Both the position numbers and the translations under genes were made by a program. From Ooceraea biroi (Eukaryota > Arthropoda > Insecta > Hymenoptera > Formicidae), in assembly GCF_003672135.1 (NCBI RefSeq), contig NC_039511.1:15340464-15404463 (forward strand): a DNA stretch of 64,000 nt, read 5' to 3'. This document shows, piece by piece, positions 25,501 through 36,320 of the stretch. Each line of letters begins with the position of its first letter. The first letter of the stretch is position 1. Below the pieces are notes generated by a model. The model had not been told where the DNA came from, ran no database searches, and saw only the letters and a list, made by a program, of their open reading frames with translations.

Positions 25501-26859
25501 AAAAAAAGATTATTGTCAGCATCATAAACAGATATATTTCGAGTTTCAGAGTCCCACATAACCAGAAAAGTTCGCCATTCAGTTGAAGATAATGGACTAT
25601 GCTGTATCAATTATCAATTATCTTTAAGTACAATATCGCATCGATTCTGATAACGTTAGATTTCCGAAAATTCAGGTTTTAGGAATATGATGGTTAAGAA
25701 TTGGAAATTTTTGGGAATTGAAGAATGATATATACGAATCGTAAATCTAATTTTTTTTACATTAGATGCGTTCAAAAGAAGATGGCTCTAGGCATGCGTG
25801 AAGGAAAAATTTAATATGATTTAGTATAATATAGGATTAATTTAGTATTATATATTACCTTAAAATAACCTCTAATTTTATTGCACTCTGCATCCATTAT
25901 TTCATAATTCCTATATAGGCGCAGTGGGCACTTTCGTATCAAGGATACTGTATTATTACCACCGCCTATTACAATCATATAGCAAAAACTTTGTTCAAAA
26001 ACATTAAACTTGTTGCAAAACGCTATAATCATTGCATTAATTTTGTTACGCATCGAAATTGAGAATGTTGTAGTATTTTTCAGATGCGCAAGATACATGT
26101 CATTGTCAAAAATTCCATCTTCTTTGAATTCTGAAAATTTGGAACATCCTTCTGAAACCATGCTATATCATCATAAAGATATATTTAATCTATGTCTCAA
26201 AGCATTTTATGTATTATAATCCGTTTTTATGTAATGAAACTTTTACCTTCCCATCGTTCATCAAATACCGGACCAAAAGGTGTTATAAGGGAATCTGAAA
26301 TGCTCCATTTTTCTGTAATCCACGATTTTATGCACTCATCGCCTTCTTTCATTTTGCAATCTATTTTGTTTTTATCTGGTTTAATTTGACCCATGTTGTA
26401 AAATCCTGAAATAATACATGCTAGAATGTATAACGTGACAATCGCGTGCGATACGTGAAATCTAAATGTTTTGCAATCGTATTATTTAACGGGATCTAAA
26501 TGAACGTTAAACAAGCTTTTTTGTCTAATTGTAAGTTAATAATCTTATTACATTTATTATGTAAGAATGGCGAGGAAAAATTTCCTATAGAAAGAATTGT
26601 GTATATGTTGTGCTCTATATTCTTCCAAAATTATTAAGATATTATTTTTTGTTTAATACTTACGCATTTCGTTGGATCTTACGAATGATTCTTTTGTGAT
26701 TACATCGTTCCAAACAAGAGCACTCCCATCGTCTTCTGAGAGACATGTCAGTTTTCTTTCACTTGGGTTACTCATTTCACGTATTATAGTTATACTTCCG
26801 AAAACATCAAATACTTGAGTTGCAAAGAGAAAGAACATCACTATATACATCATTGTCAT
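19522..26859 (-). CDS. Gene C: FAMeT/MAM-like/EGF/FN3 single-pass receptor, intact, 1,355 aa, YEEI tail
   Basis: Coding exons: 26664-26859, 26247-26405, 25859-26151, 25418-25601, 24971-25309, 24694-24834, 24417-24572, 24167-24328, 23925-24046, 23644-23842, 23403-23467, 23085-23280, 22854-22969, 22336-22528, 21648-21950, 21321-21565, 21165-21237, 20273-20832, 19811-20070, 19522-19627. The frame is open throughout and every junction keeps phase. The N-terminus is a clear signal peptide ending V-F-G. Exons 3-4 form the FAMeT-like domain, exon 5 the MAM-like domain (C-x-L-x-x-x-x-C... ending W-A-V-A-N-V-R-Q-C), and exons 7 and 8 the EGF-like modules with C-T-C-S-P-G-F-M-G-P-D-C. Exons 9-18 are FN3-like. 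Exons 18-19 hold the juxtamembrane domain with F-V-V-G-D-G-E-F-Y-G-N, and the TM helix is W-L-V-P-V-V-I-I-V-G-I-A-T-A-F-Y-F-Y. The basic tail ends T-V-Y-E-E-I-Q-V-I-G. The exon 20 acceptor (AAAAG) has a weak pyrimidine tract and is the least certain junction. Confidence 0.85.
20433..20638. repeat. Gene-conversion tract, C copy (partner 28681-28886)
   Basis: These 206 bases of exon 18 read the same, base for base, as 28681-28886 in gene D. The exon on either side of the tract has many differences, synonymous and nonsynonymous. The abrupt edges point to recent gene conversion between C and D. Confidence 0.85.
24402..24830. repeat. Gene-conversion tract, C copy, exons 6-7 and intron (partner 32804-33232)
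   Basis: I count only two differences between this tract (24402-24830) and its partner 32804-33232. The tract covers EGF-like exon 7, all of intron 6 and nearly all of exon 6. Since the intron is as conserved as the exons, selection on protein does not explain it. Sequence on both sides falls to clearly lower identity. Confidence 0.85.
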
Positions 26860-26879
26860 TAAACATATGCGTCACACTG

Positions 26880-27297
26880 ACAGAACTAACGATTGTCTGA
26901 CACGGAATAAAGTAAACAAAAAAATTAGTTTGTTTTATCGTATTATCACTTCAAAGTCTCTGCGTGAGACTTTCACACGAAACAAGCAATGTTACGTATC
27001 ATGTATCAACTTTACTTAAATGAAACACTTATACGAGTGAATCGTGAGAGAGGTGCTTTTGAAATAAATAACTTGTTCTTATGATCGTAATGGTCGTAAT
27101 GATTTGACTAAACGGAATAAACACAGATATTTTGTGGGAATTTTGCGGACACTGTGCGTTGCTTTCCTGTTTTGTAATATTTATGATTGTCGCAGTGATT
27201 TCGACATAAAAAAGAATTAAACTTCCTATATTTAAATTTAATTCCGCGATAACAGTTACCACCGGTTTGAGATATGTCTTATGAGGAAGTAGGTTTT
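26880..27297 (-). promoter_or_regulatory. Upstream region of gene C, the most diverged of the four
   Basis: It is recognisably related to the other upstream regions: CCGCGATAACAG at 27244-27255 matches the distal block of A and B, and a TTTACTTAAATGAAACACTT block lies near 27010. The second ATCCGCTA copy is lost. It is presumed to hold the promoter. Confidence 0.4.
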
Positions 27298-27315
27298 ACC
27301 GATATCTATATCGGT
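27298..27315. repeat. 18-bp palindrome upstream of gene C
   Basis: ACCGATAT-CT-ATATCGGT has perfect 8-base arms around a 2-base centre. It is unique to this copy. It may bind a dimeric factor or be chance. Confidence 0.6.
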
Positions 27316-27711
27316 TTCTGTGTCAAAATATTGTGTATGTCACACGACATATCTCATGTTTTCAAGAAATTGTACATTTAGGCAAAAATTGTTCTGACAC
27401 GTGTCACTGTTAGAACAAATATAATGAGAATATTGCTGTGTTATTAAATAATTATATTAATTATTTCTTTAGTATCATCTGACTTTATTAAAAGTAGATA
27501 ATTGACTTTATTAAAAATAGATAATTCATTATTGCGATATACATTGTTCTGTTCACTATGTTTAATTTGTGTAGCATTTTAAGTTAAGGCATTCATAATC
27601 AAAAATTAAAACACGATAAATATTTTATCTTGTTATCATTTCTATGGCAATTAGTGCACTTCTGGATTAGTAGTAGAGTCGCCACCAGGTATTTGTTTAA
27701 ACGAGTAGAGA
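27316..27711 (-). other. AT-rich spacer and 3' region of gene D
   Basis: No gene is present. A short direct repeat (GACTTTATTAAAANTAGATAAT, twice, about 27481-27524) lies here, and a TTTAGTATCAT block corresponds to the 3' regions of B and C. Confidence 0.4.
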
Positions 27712-28031
27712 CTACTCCACATTTGATGTCACTAATTTATTCGGTTCTCGTATTTCTTCGTATGCGCATTCAGCCATGGTCATTAGCCGATAGTCATTTT
27801 TCGGCATGTTATAATTATGTGTGTCCGCTTTCTGTCTAATCACCCTCTCTTTTTTCCTGCTAGAAACAAACCCAGATGTAGTACGATGAATAATTATAAT
27901 TTTATTTAATTCAAGTTTCTCTGAGTAATATTTTTACTTAAAGCAAAAATATTGGCGAGCAACATTAGCAGATATGTTTAGCGAAAAATACATTTAAGTT
28001 TTTAAATAAAGTAAGATGAAACAGATAGTAC

Positions 28032-28050
28032 CTTCGGTACTTTCGGTAGA
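28032..28050 (-). repeat. 9-bp tandem duplication at the exon 19 donor of gene D
   Basis: The TTCGGTA-containing unit that forms the exon 19 donor in all copies is doubled here, giving two GTAC donors nine bases apart in the same frame. Use of the outer donor adds three residues after the TM helix (R-K-Y-R-R versus R-R). Confidence 0.7.
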
Positions 28051-28680
28051 AATAAAAAGCTATGGCTATTCCGACAATTACTATCACAGGTACGAGCCAC
28101 TTTTCGTAATGCGTTGATGACAACTCATCGATGGAAATTGATAGTTTGAGCATAATTGGCTTGTTAAGTAATTTTTGATTACTCTCTGTTACGATAACTG
28201 TTATCTCATATAGTAGGTTAAATTCCAGTGGGCAGTTTTTCGCATTGCCATAAAATTCACCGTCGCCGACGACGAATGATTTACCTGCAATCTTGTTAGT
28301 CTGTCACAAAAACAAATAAAATATTAGAAATATTTAGTTTGAAATCTGTACAATGTGATGCAATTAAATTGTACATATGTATATGCAATATTATAAATAT
28401 TAGATACAAAATAATCGCGGTTACTATTTATATATTTTTACATAGTATTAAACTATCACGTCACGATTTAATGTTTTTTTAGACTTTTCACTTTTAATGT
28501 ATCTTGATAAAAAATCATACCGGGAGCTCAGCGGCTATCCAAGCGATGTCGTTTACGTTTACGCCTACTTGCGCTTGTAGATTTTTAGGTACTTTAGAAT
28601 ATCCCTCGCAGAGTTTGAAGTCTTGAGGTCCTTTTACTATAATGTATATCATGCTGGTTTTGATATTATACAGAACAGAC

Positions 28681-28886
28681 GGTATATGCACTGAGATACT
28701 GGGAGGAGTCTCGTACAGTTTGTATTTTAGTTGACCAGAGAACGTTAAGGTAGAAGGCGTTTCAAACAGTTTGTATACTACTTTGCTTTTTCTGTCTGAA
28801 TATGTTACAGCTTGGATAGAGGCAAGATATTGTGTTGAAGGAAGCAAATTTAACTGTTTCGTATAATTGCGGCTATAATTTATCAC
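28681..28886. repeat. Gene-conversion tract, D copy (partner 20433-20638)
   Basis: This is the D partner of the 206-base tract in exon 18 that shows no difference from gene C. Flanking exon sequence differs from C at many sites. Confidence 0.85.
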
Positions 28887-31800
28887 TAAAAACTTTTCAT
28901 TGTTTAGTGAATCGCGGTTTTTCATAAATCCATCTTCTTCCATAAGATTTGTAGAAACCGAATATATCCGAATATTGAAGTACTCCAAAGAATTTCCCGT
29001 TTTCCAAGGATGATGCCAATGTAGATCCACAACGCTATTCTTATGAATTGTAACGGTGAACTCACCAGGCTCATCTGGAACTGAAGAACGATCTGCTTAT
29101 AATTCATGTTAGATCGGAATAATGAATTATATTACATCTTTCTAAAAAAATTGAATTAAAAAATTCAGATAAAATAAATATAATATTTAGATAAAATAGT
29201 TACAATTTATGTAAAGGAGATAAATATGCAGCATTTGATTGAATAAGAAAATGATAATGTGTACAACAAGGTAGAAAAGTTCTGGTATATGTTATGTACA
29301 GTTTTAAACGCAAGAGATTGTGTAATGCGATAAATACAAAATATTTTTAAAACAGTGATCGTATTGTGTATGTAAGATCATACTTGCATTATGAAGGTTT
29401 GTCATAGACACTTTAGACGAAGTGCCTGGTTCAGGAACATTCACATTGTACGCGACAACCTGTAATAGACATTTTTATTGTGTTATGTAAATTTTGTATA
29501 TAATTCTTAATTTCTTTCTGTCTAATTATATTGTCTATTATCTAATTGCGTGAACGTGCATATTTTCTAACTACATTAAGAATGCTATTTTCTCACTTCA
29601 ATCGTCTGATTATTGTCATATGTTTCTATAGATCCGCAAATATAATTGTCCCACAAGTCACACATTGCATTTAATTGAACCTCAGTAGAAGCGCACTTAG
29701 TTACGCCGCATGATCGGACTTGATAAATACGTAATATCCCATTGTGCGGTGGAAGCGGACGTTGCCACCTCAAATACACAATACTATGATTTGGAGAATT
29801 ATCAATTTCGTAGATCTCCAAATTGATTACTCTGGGTGGAGCTGTTAGCATTGCATCGTAATTGTACAAAAGATTTATGAAGCAGTTTAATTTATTATAC
29901 TATTGTTATACTAATATTTACCTCCAGGAGGAGTTTCGAACACATATTCTTGATTAGCAGAAGGATTCTCCAAACCTTTCGGATGTCGTACTACGTATAA
30001 TGTTGCTACATATATCTCAGCATTGTATAATTTGATTTCTTTTAAGGATAAACGGTTATGAGCTGTTTGTTTCATTATGTAAAAGTCTTTATGAGCGTCA
30101 CTAACTCCGCGTACATATATTCTAGCATATAATGATCCTGTAATCGTCCTACAATCTTCAGGCGGTTCCCATGTCATATTCCAATCCTGCACGTTGACGT
30201 GACTGAATACTTCTGTTGCTGTATCTGTTTAAAATTGGTGATCGTTAATATTATTTCTCTCTGTATGTGTGCGTATGTGTTATAGCATTATTTTTATTTT
30301 AATGATTAAAAACTTAAGTTAATATAAAGAGCAATAAACACACTAGGGATAAATGTCTTGAAGAAATCTCAATTAATTCATTAATTGTTAATGTTTTCGT
30401 TTTTAAATTGTAGTCTATTACTCTTGTATTAAGTAAGTTTGTGTGTGTAGCAATTTAAGCTTACTAGATGTATAGAGTAATTAATTATGTTCATAAGTCA
30501 GATTTCATGTTTAATGTCAATAATTATAGCTGCGATAAATGAAGATAAAATACATATACCAGACTGTTCCGTCGCAAAGATTGTTTCTACGGGTGCGCTG
30601 CCATATTGAGAATTGTAAGCTACAACTTGTGCGCTATACGATGCATATGGATGTAATTTCTCTATTGTAATTGTTGTGTCATTTGTCAAATGCGTAGTGC
30701 TTGGATTGTTTAAAGTAAATTTAGAGTTTTTACAGCCACGGTATTCTTTAACCTGCAATCGATAGAGATGTACTTATGTTAAAAATTAATTTCGTGTTGG
30801 AATAGGAAGTTTAATGTTGTAGAAGATGTTGTTAAGAAAATATATAGTATTCGATGGTTTTGGTTTAATATGTTGCTTTTCTGTTTTCTACGCTTCGTAT
30901 TATGAGATTTTTATAGGAATAGAAAAAAAAGAATGTACATTTCTGTTATTTTATTAAATCTTTAAATTGATATCAAGTGGAATTCAGAATAAGTTGTAAC
31001 TGATAATTGATAACTAATTGATTGATTAATCGATTGCTAATTTATATATGTAAATATATTACCTGTAATGTTATATTATACCATTCTATTTTTTCACTTG
31101 GTAATTGTGGAACCATCCATGTCAGAGTAACGCTTGTGGTAGATATAAATAAGATTCGAAGATTCAATATTTTCGATGGCACTGCGAATGTTTATAAAAT
31201 GTGAACAAGGATATGCTTACGTATAAATGCATTCTATTATATTCCATCCATATTTTCTTTTAAGAGATAATCAAACGTACCTTCTTTGAATGTGCGAATT
31301 TCTTTGGTAAATATTTTCTTATCTTCGTGTAGGATAGTGATAGTAATTGTAGCGTAGGACGGTAAAAGAGTTACTTCATATGGAAATTTGGTAATTAACG
31401 TTTTTAATATATGCTCGTTTGTGCCCGCATGTTGTATCATCAATTTATACCAATTCGGCGGGCATGAATGTGGCAACTGTTACACACGGTAAAACAATAT
31501 TTAGTACACAAGTGAAGTACTTTCTAAGACGAAAAATAAATAGTGAAATATGTACATACATTTGAATGCCGAGCATGAATCAACAAGCTCTGATTCTCAA
31601 TTATCAGCTCAAAATCTTCAGATGCTAAAAAATTATGAAGAAATGCCGTAAAAAAGTGTAACACGATACAGATACGAAGGAAAATTAGAATTTTGTGTGT
31701 CATTTTTATTATAAATAAGGATTATTCATTTTAACACTATTTATATTGAAATACACTTTACACATATTTAATGAATTTTAACTTACGAGTGCAATGTATT

Positions 31801-32803
31801 TCCACAATTTTCCATTCGCTCTGTATATCCCTACATGACCCATATTGGCTACAAAGACGTAATTCGTATGCAATATGATAAATGGTACCAGGTTTTAAAT
31901 TTTGAAGAAATAACTTCAATTTTGTCATGTTCCGAAATATTGGATTCCATTTTCGTTCAATAGCATTAATACCAGCTATTTCCTAAAAAATTGTGCACTA
32001 CTTAACTGTCCTTCGTCTCTATTTTTTTAAATATTAAGAAATATTATTCTGCATATGTGTATATATATTTTGTATGTGTGTCAATCGCAGATTTCATTTA
32101 ATTATTTTATATTATATATTAAAACGTAAGCATATCTGCATACGTGTATATGATAATCTATCGAATGGTATATATGGCAATATATCGAAATGAGAAAAGC
32201 GTTGTCATATATTTTACTAAAACGACCAACTTTTTCTAGCACAGTATTTCATCAACTATGTAATAAATAATCGATTCTGTATCTTTTAAGTAGTACAGTT
32301 TGGTTGAATGTTATTTACCTTAATAATGAAAGCATAAGACAATGATTTTTCGTACTCATCTTTCCATGTTATAGGAGCTTCGATTTCGATATTTGTAGTA
32401 TTTATGAATCTAATTGTAGGTTCGCGTGGCTTGTCTATAACTTTAAAAAATTCAATATCTTAATGAGTTTTGCTTATTAAACAATACCTATAAGGATACT
32501 ACTATATTTATTTTATAATACTGACAAGGAGAAGGAAAATCTATGAGGGTCATTAAATATTTAATGTACCTTCTTGACACAAAGGTGATATGTAAAGCTT
32601 TTCTGGATTATTTTTGCATCCGTAACTACATATTCCAGTTATTGTGTTACATAAAGATGTTGATTGTTCTCTCTCTGTCAGCATACATGCACCGCACGGT
32701 TTTTTGCAGTCATAACCGTATGTATTTCTTTTACAAGCTAAAAGGGTTAATTATTTTGCACGATTATTGTTGAAATGAACAAAGAGGACAACAACGGAAT
32801 ATG

Positions 32804-33232
32804 TTTAGAATTGCTTACGTTCGAAACAATCGGGGCCCATAAAACCTGGGGAACAGGTACAACCATCTTTATAGCAGATTGCAGTTCCGTTGCAATCATT
32901 ATTTCCATCATTATTACGTTTACAAACTTCTAGACATCTTGGCCCAATTCTACCTTCAGGACATTCAGGAGTATCTGAAGAAGTGCAATATTTTTTGTAA
33001 TGCAAAATAGTTTACTTGACAAGCTGTGTCGAAAATGTTTTAAAATTCTTATAAAGAAATATAAATTATTGTAAATAAAAGTTTTTAGTAATTACTCAAT
33101 TTCACATTTAATTTCGTGTCCGATAAGGCACTCACGACGGTGTATTCATCGTAAAATAATTTTTGGCATGTCACGTTTGGCCATACAGATGTCGTATTTT
33201 GCATTGTAGCATGTATAACACTCTTTCTATAT
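32804..33232. repeat. Gene-conversion tract, D copy, exons 6-7 and intron (partner 24402-24830)
   Basis: This is the D partner of the exon 6-7 tract. The two differences seen are one in exon 7 (CTGCCTTC in C, CTACCTTC in D) and one in exon 6 (AACGCTC versus AACACTC). Confidence 0.85.
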
Positions 33233-34866
33233 GATCCTAAGAGCAATAATTAAAATAAGATATTTAAAAATTTATTTAATAAATGGAATTTAAAATTTTT
33301 TGACAGATATGCAGGAGAAGAAGTAGAAGAAAGAGTTGATTAACAGATATAACATGTAATTAAGAGGATTTGTACCTTTTCTGGGGCATTGACGAACATT
33401 CGCTACCGCCCATAGCGGCTTAGGACTGTTTGAATTAAGTATAGGTCTTAATTCCATTATCGCACTATTACGATTAGTTAAATGTTCAATCTTTACGAAT
33501 TGCCATGTAGGTAAACCGTGTGCTGCAGCTTTCGAGGAGCCTTTTACTGTCAACTTTTTTAACTCTTCGTTGCGTGTGTCGTCAAATAGTATTATATTTA
33601 TGTCGCATTCAACGCAGAGACCAATTAATAGCTGTATACATATTATTCCGTTATTAAATTGGAAGATGGGACTCGTTAAAGTTGCGTTCTCAACGGTCGT
33701 GTGCAGAAAAGTATCTGTAAGAAGCAAAATCATACGTCAGTACTGAAGTACAGTTCAGAAGCAAAATCATAATTAAGAAATATTTATCTATTGTTGTTAC
33801 TCCATTCTCAATATGATCTCGTTTGATAGAGATTTTTCGTACTTTCATACTTACATATGTGAAATCGGTAGAAGATAGGACTCAGGCTGAACAGTTTCAT
33901 GTAATATATCTTTGTACTGTTCGTTTTTTGTTCATCTTGGTATTTCAAAAAGAAATCATTTTTAGTAGCATCGTAGAGAGATATATTTCGATTTACAGAG
34001 TCCCACATAATGAGAAAAGTTCGCCATTCAGTTGAAGATAATGGACTATGCTGTATTAATTATCAATTATTTCTAAGTAGAACATTATAGGAGATGATTC
34101 TGGCGACTTTATATTCCCGAAAATCCAAGTTTTTAGAATATAGTTTAGAATATGGTATGAAAATTGCAACTTTTCAGGAATGATGAAAATATTGATATGT
34201 GTACGAATCTTAGATATAAATAGATATTGTATATATTTTGCCTTTTGCTATGTGATAGGTTATGCACATATAGAGGAAGAATAGCTCAAGTATACATAAA
34301 GTAAAAATTGGTGCTATTATATTTTACCTGGACCTTGACTTTAGGTTTTAAACATTCTTGTTTGTCTTTTTCAATTTTCGACTTCATGCCTGTCGGGCAC
34401 CTGTGTATGCCGGATCACATATTATCTGTTGCACCTATTGCGATCCAATAGCAAGGGCTCTGTTCATAAGCATCAGGATTGTTGCAGAACTGTGCAGTAA
34501 ACTGTTTGACATTACGCATCGAAATTGAGAATGCTGTAGTATTTTTTAATTCTACATGATGAAAACAATGGATGTCTAATTTTTTATTTTCTGTGAATTC
34601 TGAAAATGTGAAACACTTCTGAAACCATGTTATCTCAAAGATATATTTAATCTGTGTCTCAAACCATTTTATGTATCACAATCCGTTTTTATGCAATGAA
34701 GCTTTTACCTTCCCATCGTTCATCAAATACCGGACCTAAAGGTGTTATTAGGGAATCTGTAAAGCTCCATTTTCCTGTAATCCACGATTTTATGCACTCA
34801 TCGCCTTCCTTCATTTTGCAATCTATTTTGTTTTTATCTGGTTTAATTTGACCCACGTTGTAAAAT

Positions 34867-34908
34867 CCTAAAATAATACATGCTAGAATGTATAACGTGA
34901 CAATCGCG
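34867..34908. repeat. Inverted-repeat arm 1, last base of exon 2 and intron 1 of gene D
   Basis: These 42 bases, starting at the exon 2 acceptor, are the exact reverse complement of 35388-35429. The arm begins CCTAAAATAATACATGCT. The same sequence stands at the equivalent place in gene C (from 26405, with CCTGAAATA), so this arm is in its native position. Confidence 0.9.
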
Positions 34909-35363
34909 TGCGATATGTGAAATCTAAATGTTTTGCAATCGTATTATTCAACAGATAATTGAATTAATTGAATGTTAAACACTCTTTTATCTTAGTTAAT
35001 AATTTTATTACACATGTAAGAATGACGAGGAAAATTTGCTGTAGGAAGACTTGTGTGTATGTTGTTCTCTATATTCTTGCAAGATTGTTAAGATATTATT
35101 ATTTTTTGTGTTAATAACTTACGCATTTTATTGGATCTTTTCAATGATTCTTCCGAGATTACATCGTTCCAAACAAGTGCACTGCCATCGTCTTCTGAGA
35201 GGCATGTCAGTTTTCTTTCGTTTGCGTAAGTTATTTCGCGTATTACAGTTACTGTTCCAAAAACATGACGTACCTCACTTACGAAGAGAAAGGAGATTAA
35301 CACGCCCGTTATTGTATTTTTCATCATAATTAAACGTATATATCTTTTTGATAAATCTACCAT

Positions 35364-35760
35364 TCATCCGAAATGCAGTAAGCAAAACGCGATTGTCACG
35401 TTATACATTCTAGCATGTATTATTTTAGGTAACGATTACGTAAACCTAGTTTTACATATATGTGTATCAATTTTAAATTAATTGAACCACTTGTTAATAA
35501 ATCACAATCTTTTATTTAAACGATGCAATTTGCTCTTTAATCACAATACTATGATTGGAATGAGATAAAAATAAAAATAAATTGTTTTTAGAAGAAGAGC
35601 CGTTTGTGCTGCATTTACGTCTTGTACTGTTCGCGTACTGCAGTGCTACCAGTTTATAATTGTGATACAGGAAATTACATTTCCTGTTAGGAATATGAAA
35701 TCTATGGCAAGATTTTCAACATCCGCTAAATGTGGTTTAGGAATGACACATAAGGAAATA
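35364..35760 (-). promoter_or_regulatory. Upstream region of gene D
   Basis: It aligns with the upstream region of A from about 35450 outward: TTTTAAATTAATTGAACCACTT, then TTGTACTGTTCG, then ACATCCGCTAAATG near 35720 and ATAATGGTTCTAC (A has AGGTGGTTCTAC). The first ATCCGCGATAACGGAT block is degraded, while the second ATCCGCTA is kept. The 42-base inverted insertion lies between this block and the ATG, so leader or promoter spacing is altered. Confidence 0.45.
35388..35429. repeat. Inverted-repeat arm 2, templated insertion in the 5' leader of gene D
   Basis: This is an exact 42-base reverse complement of 34867-34908, placed just upstream of exon 1 where A, B and C have nothing similar. It carries the CCTAAAATA variant of D, not the CCTGAAATA of C, so it was copied from D itself. 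The two arms enclose exon 1 of D. Confidence 0.9.
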
Positions 35761-35921
35761 ATGGTTCTACGCTCGACACTATATGTATATTATTATCTTA
35801 TTAGTCGTCTTGTATTCGGCGAATCTTACGCTGACTCTGACTGAAAGTTTTATTATACATATTAATATCAATATTAACATTGATCTCAAACAAAACTAAA
35901 TTAATTAATGTTGCTGTTCGA
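35761..35921. other. AT-rich edge of the array, no gene seen
   Basis: This is a transition stretch between the D upstream block and the right-flank segment R. Nothing recognisable is present beyond short AT runs. Confidence 0.4.
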
Positions 35922-36320
35922 TCTGCAACGTTTTTTGAAATATATTCTAAACTTGTTCGCCCGATTCTAAATCGGTTTGGCCAGTTTCGCCTTTCAAGCT
36001 GCAGAATTAAATTAGTTGCTATAACGTCGCGGTGTTACCGTGCCACGTGACGACACGTTTTCATCCTCGCTCTTAGCGGAACACGTTGCCGGTCTTTGGC
36101 GTCGGTATTCTTTCGGAGCACCTCGTATACACGCACGTACGTCGTAAGATCCCGTAAGCGCCTCTCGAGTTCATTTCGCAGAGACTTAATAAACGTTTTA
36201 CGCGCCCGGGGTGGATTGCGACGCTTTTCATAAGTTACACCCTGGGAAGGAGGAGCGCGAAACTCGCACAATGTGAAACAATATCGCCCGGCTGTGCGCG
36301 CGTCCCAAATTTCGGACGGC
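35922..36320. repeat. Right-flank segment R, original of the decayed copy R' at 10187-10545
   Basis: This is the GC-rich counterpart of R'. Base composition shifts sharply here from the AT-rich array to GC-rich DNA. Homology with R' appears to end near 36320, where the R'/L' junction would have formed. Confidence 0.8.

Larger units (their letters stand above)
27712..35327 (-). pseudogene. Gene D: fourth receptor paralogue, disrupted in exon 3, YEEI tail
   Basis: Exons by homology: 35123-35327, 34709-34867, 34328-34618 (damaged), 33855-34050, 33376-33714, 33096-33236, 32819-32974, 32570-32737, 32319-32440, 31787-31982, 31560-31624, 31281-31476, 31063-31181, 30560-30752, 29922-30224, 29597-29841, 29384-29459, 28521-29080, 28032-28300, 27712-27856. 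Exon 3 is 291 bases, two short of copy C, losing the frame near its start; the reading runs into TAA at 34584-34586. Even in the ancestral frame a TGA sits at 34415-34417, where the others have a V-S/M-S context. Skipping exon 3 would also break frame. Every other exon is open with good splice sites. The TM helix has W-L-V-P-V-I-V-I-V-G-I-A-I-A-F-Y-F-Y and the tail contains A-Y-E-E-I-R-E-P. Start chosen at the ATG aligned with the paralogues; an in-frame ATG at 35363 exists. It is a young pseudogene or a segregating null allele; two lesions make sequencing error unlikely. Confidence 0.75.

Noticed and set aside
2222..35327. A kinase or phosphatase domain belonging to these receptors
   Set aside because: No exon with catalytic motifs was found on the minus strand downstream of any tail exon; each copy has a stop in exon 20 followed by AT-rich DNA.
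35328..35363. Upstream in-frame ATG of gene D at 35363
   Set aside because: It would add 12 charged residues before the signal peptide. The ATG aligned with A, B and C starts leads directly into the hydrophobic leader, so the shorter start was preferred.
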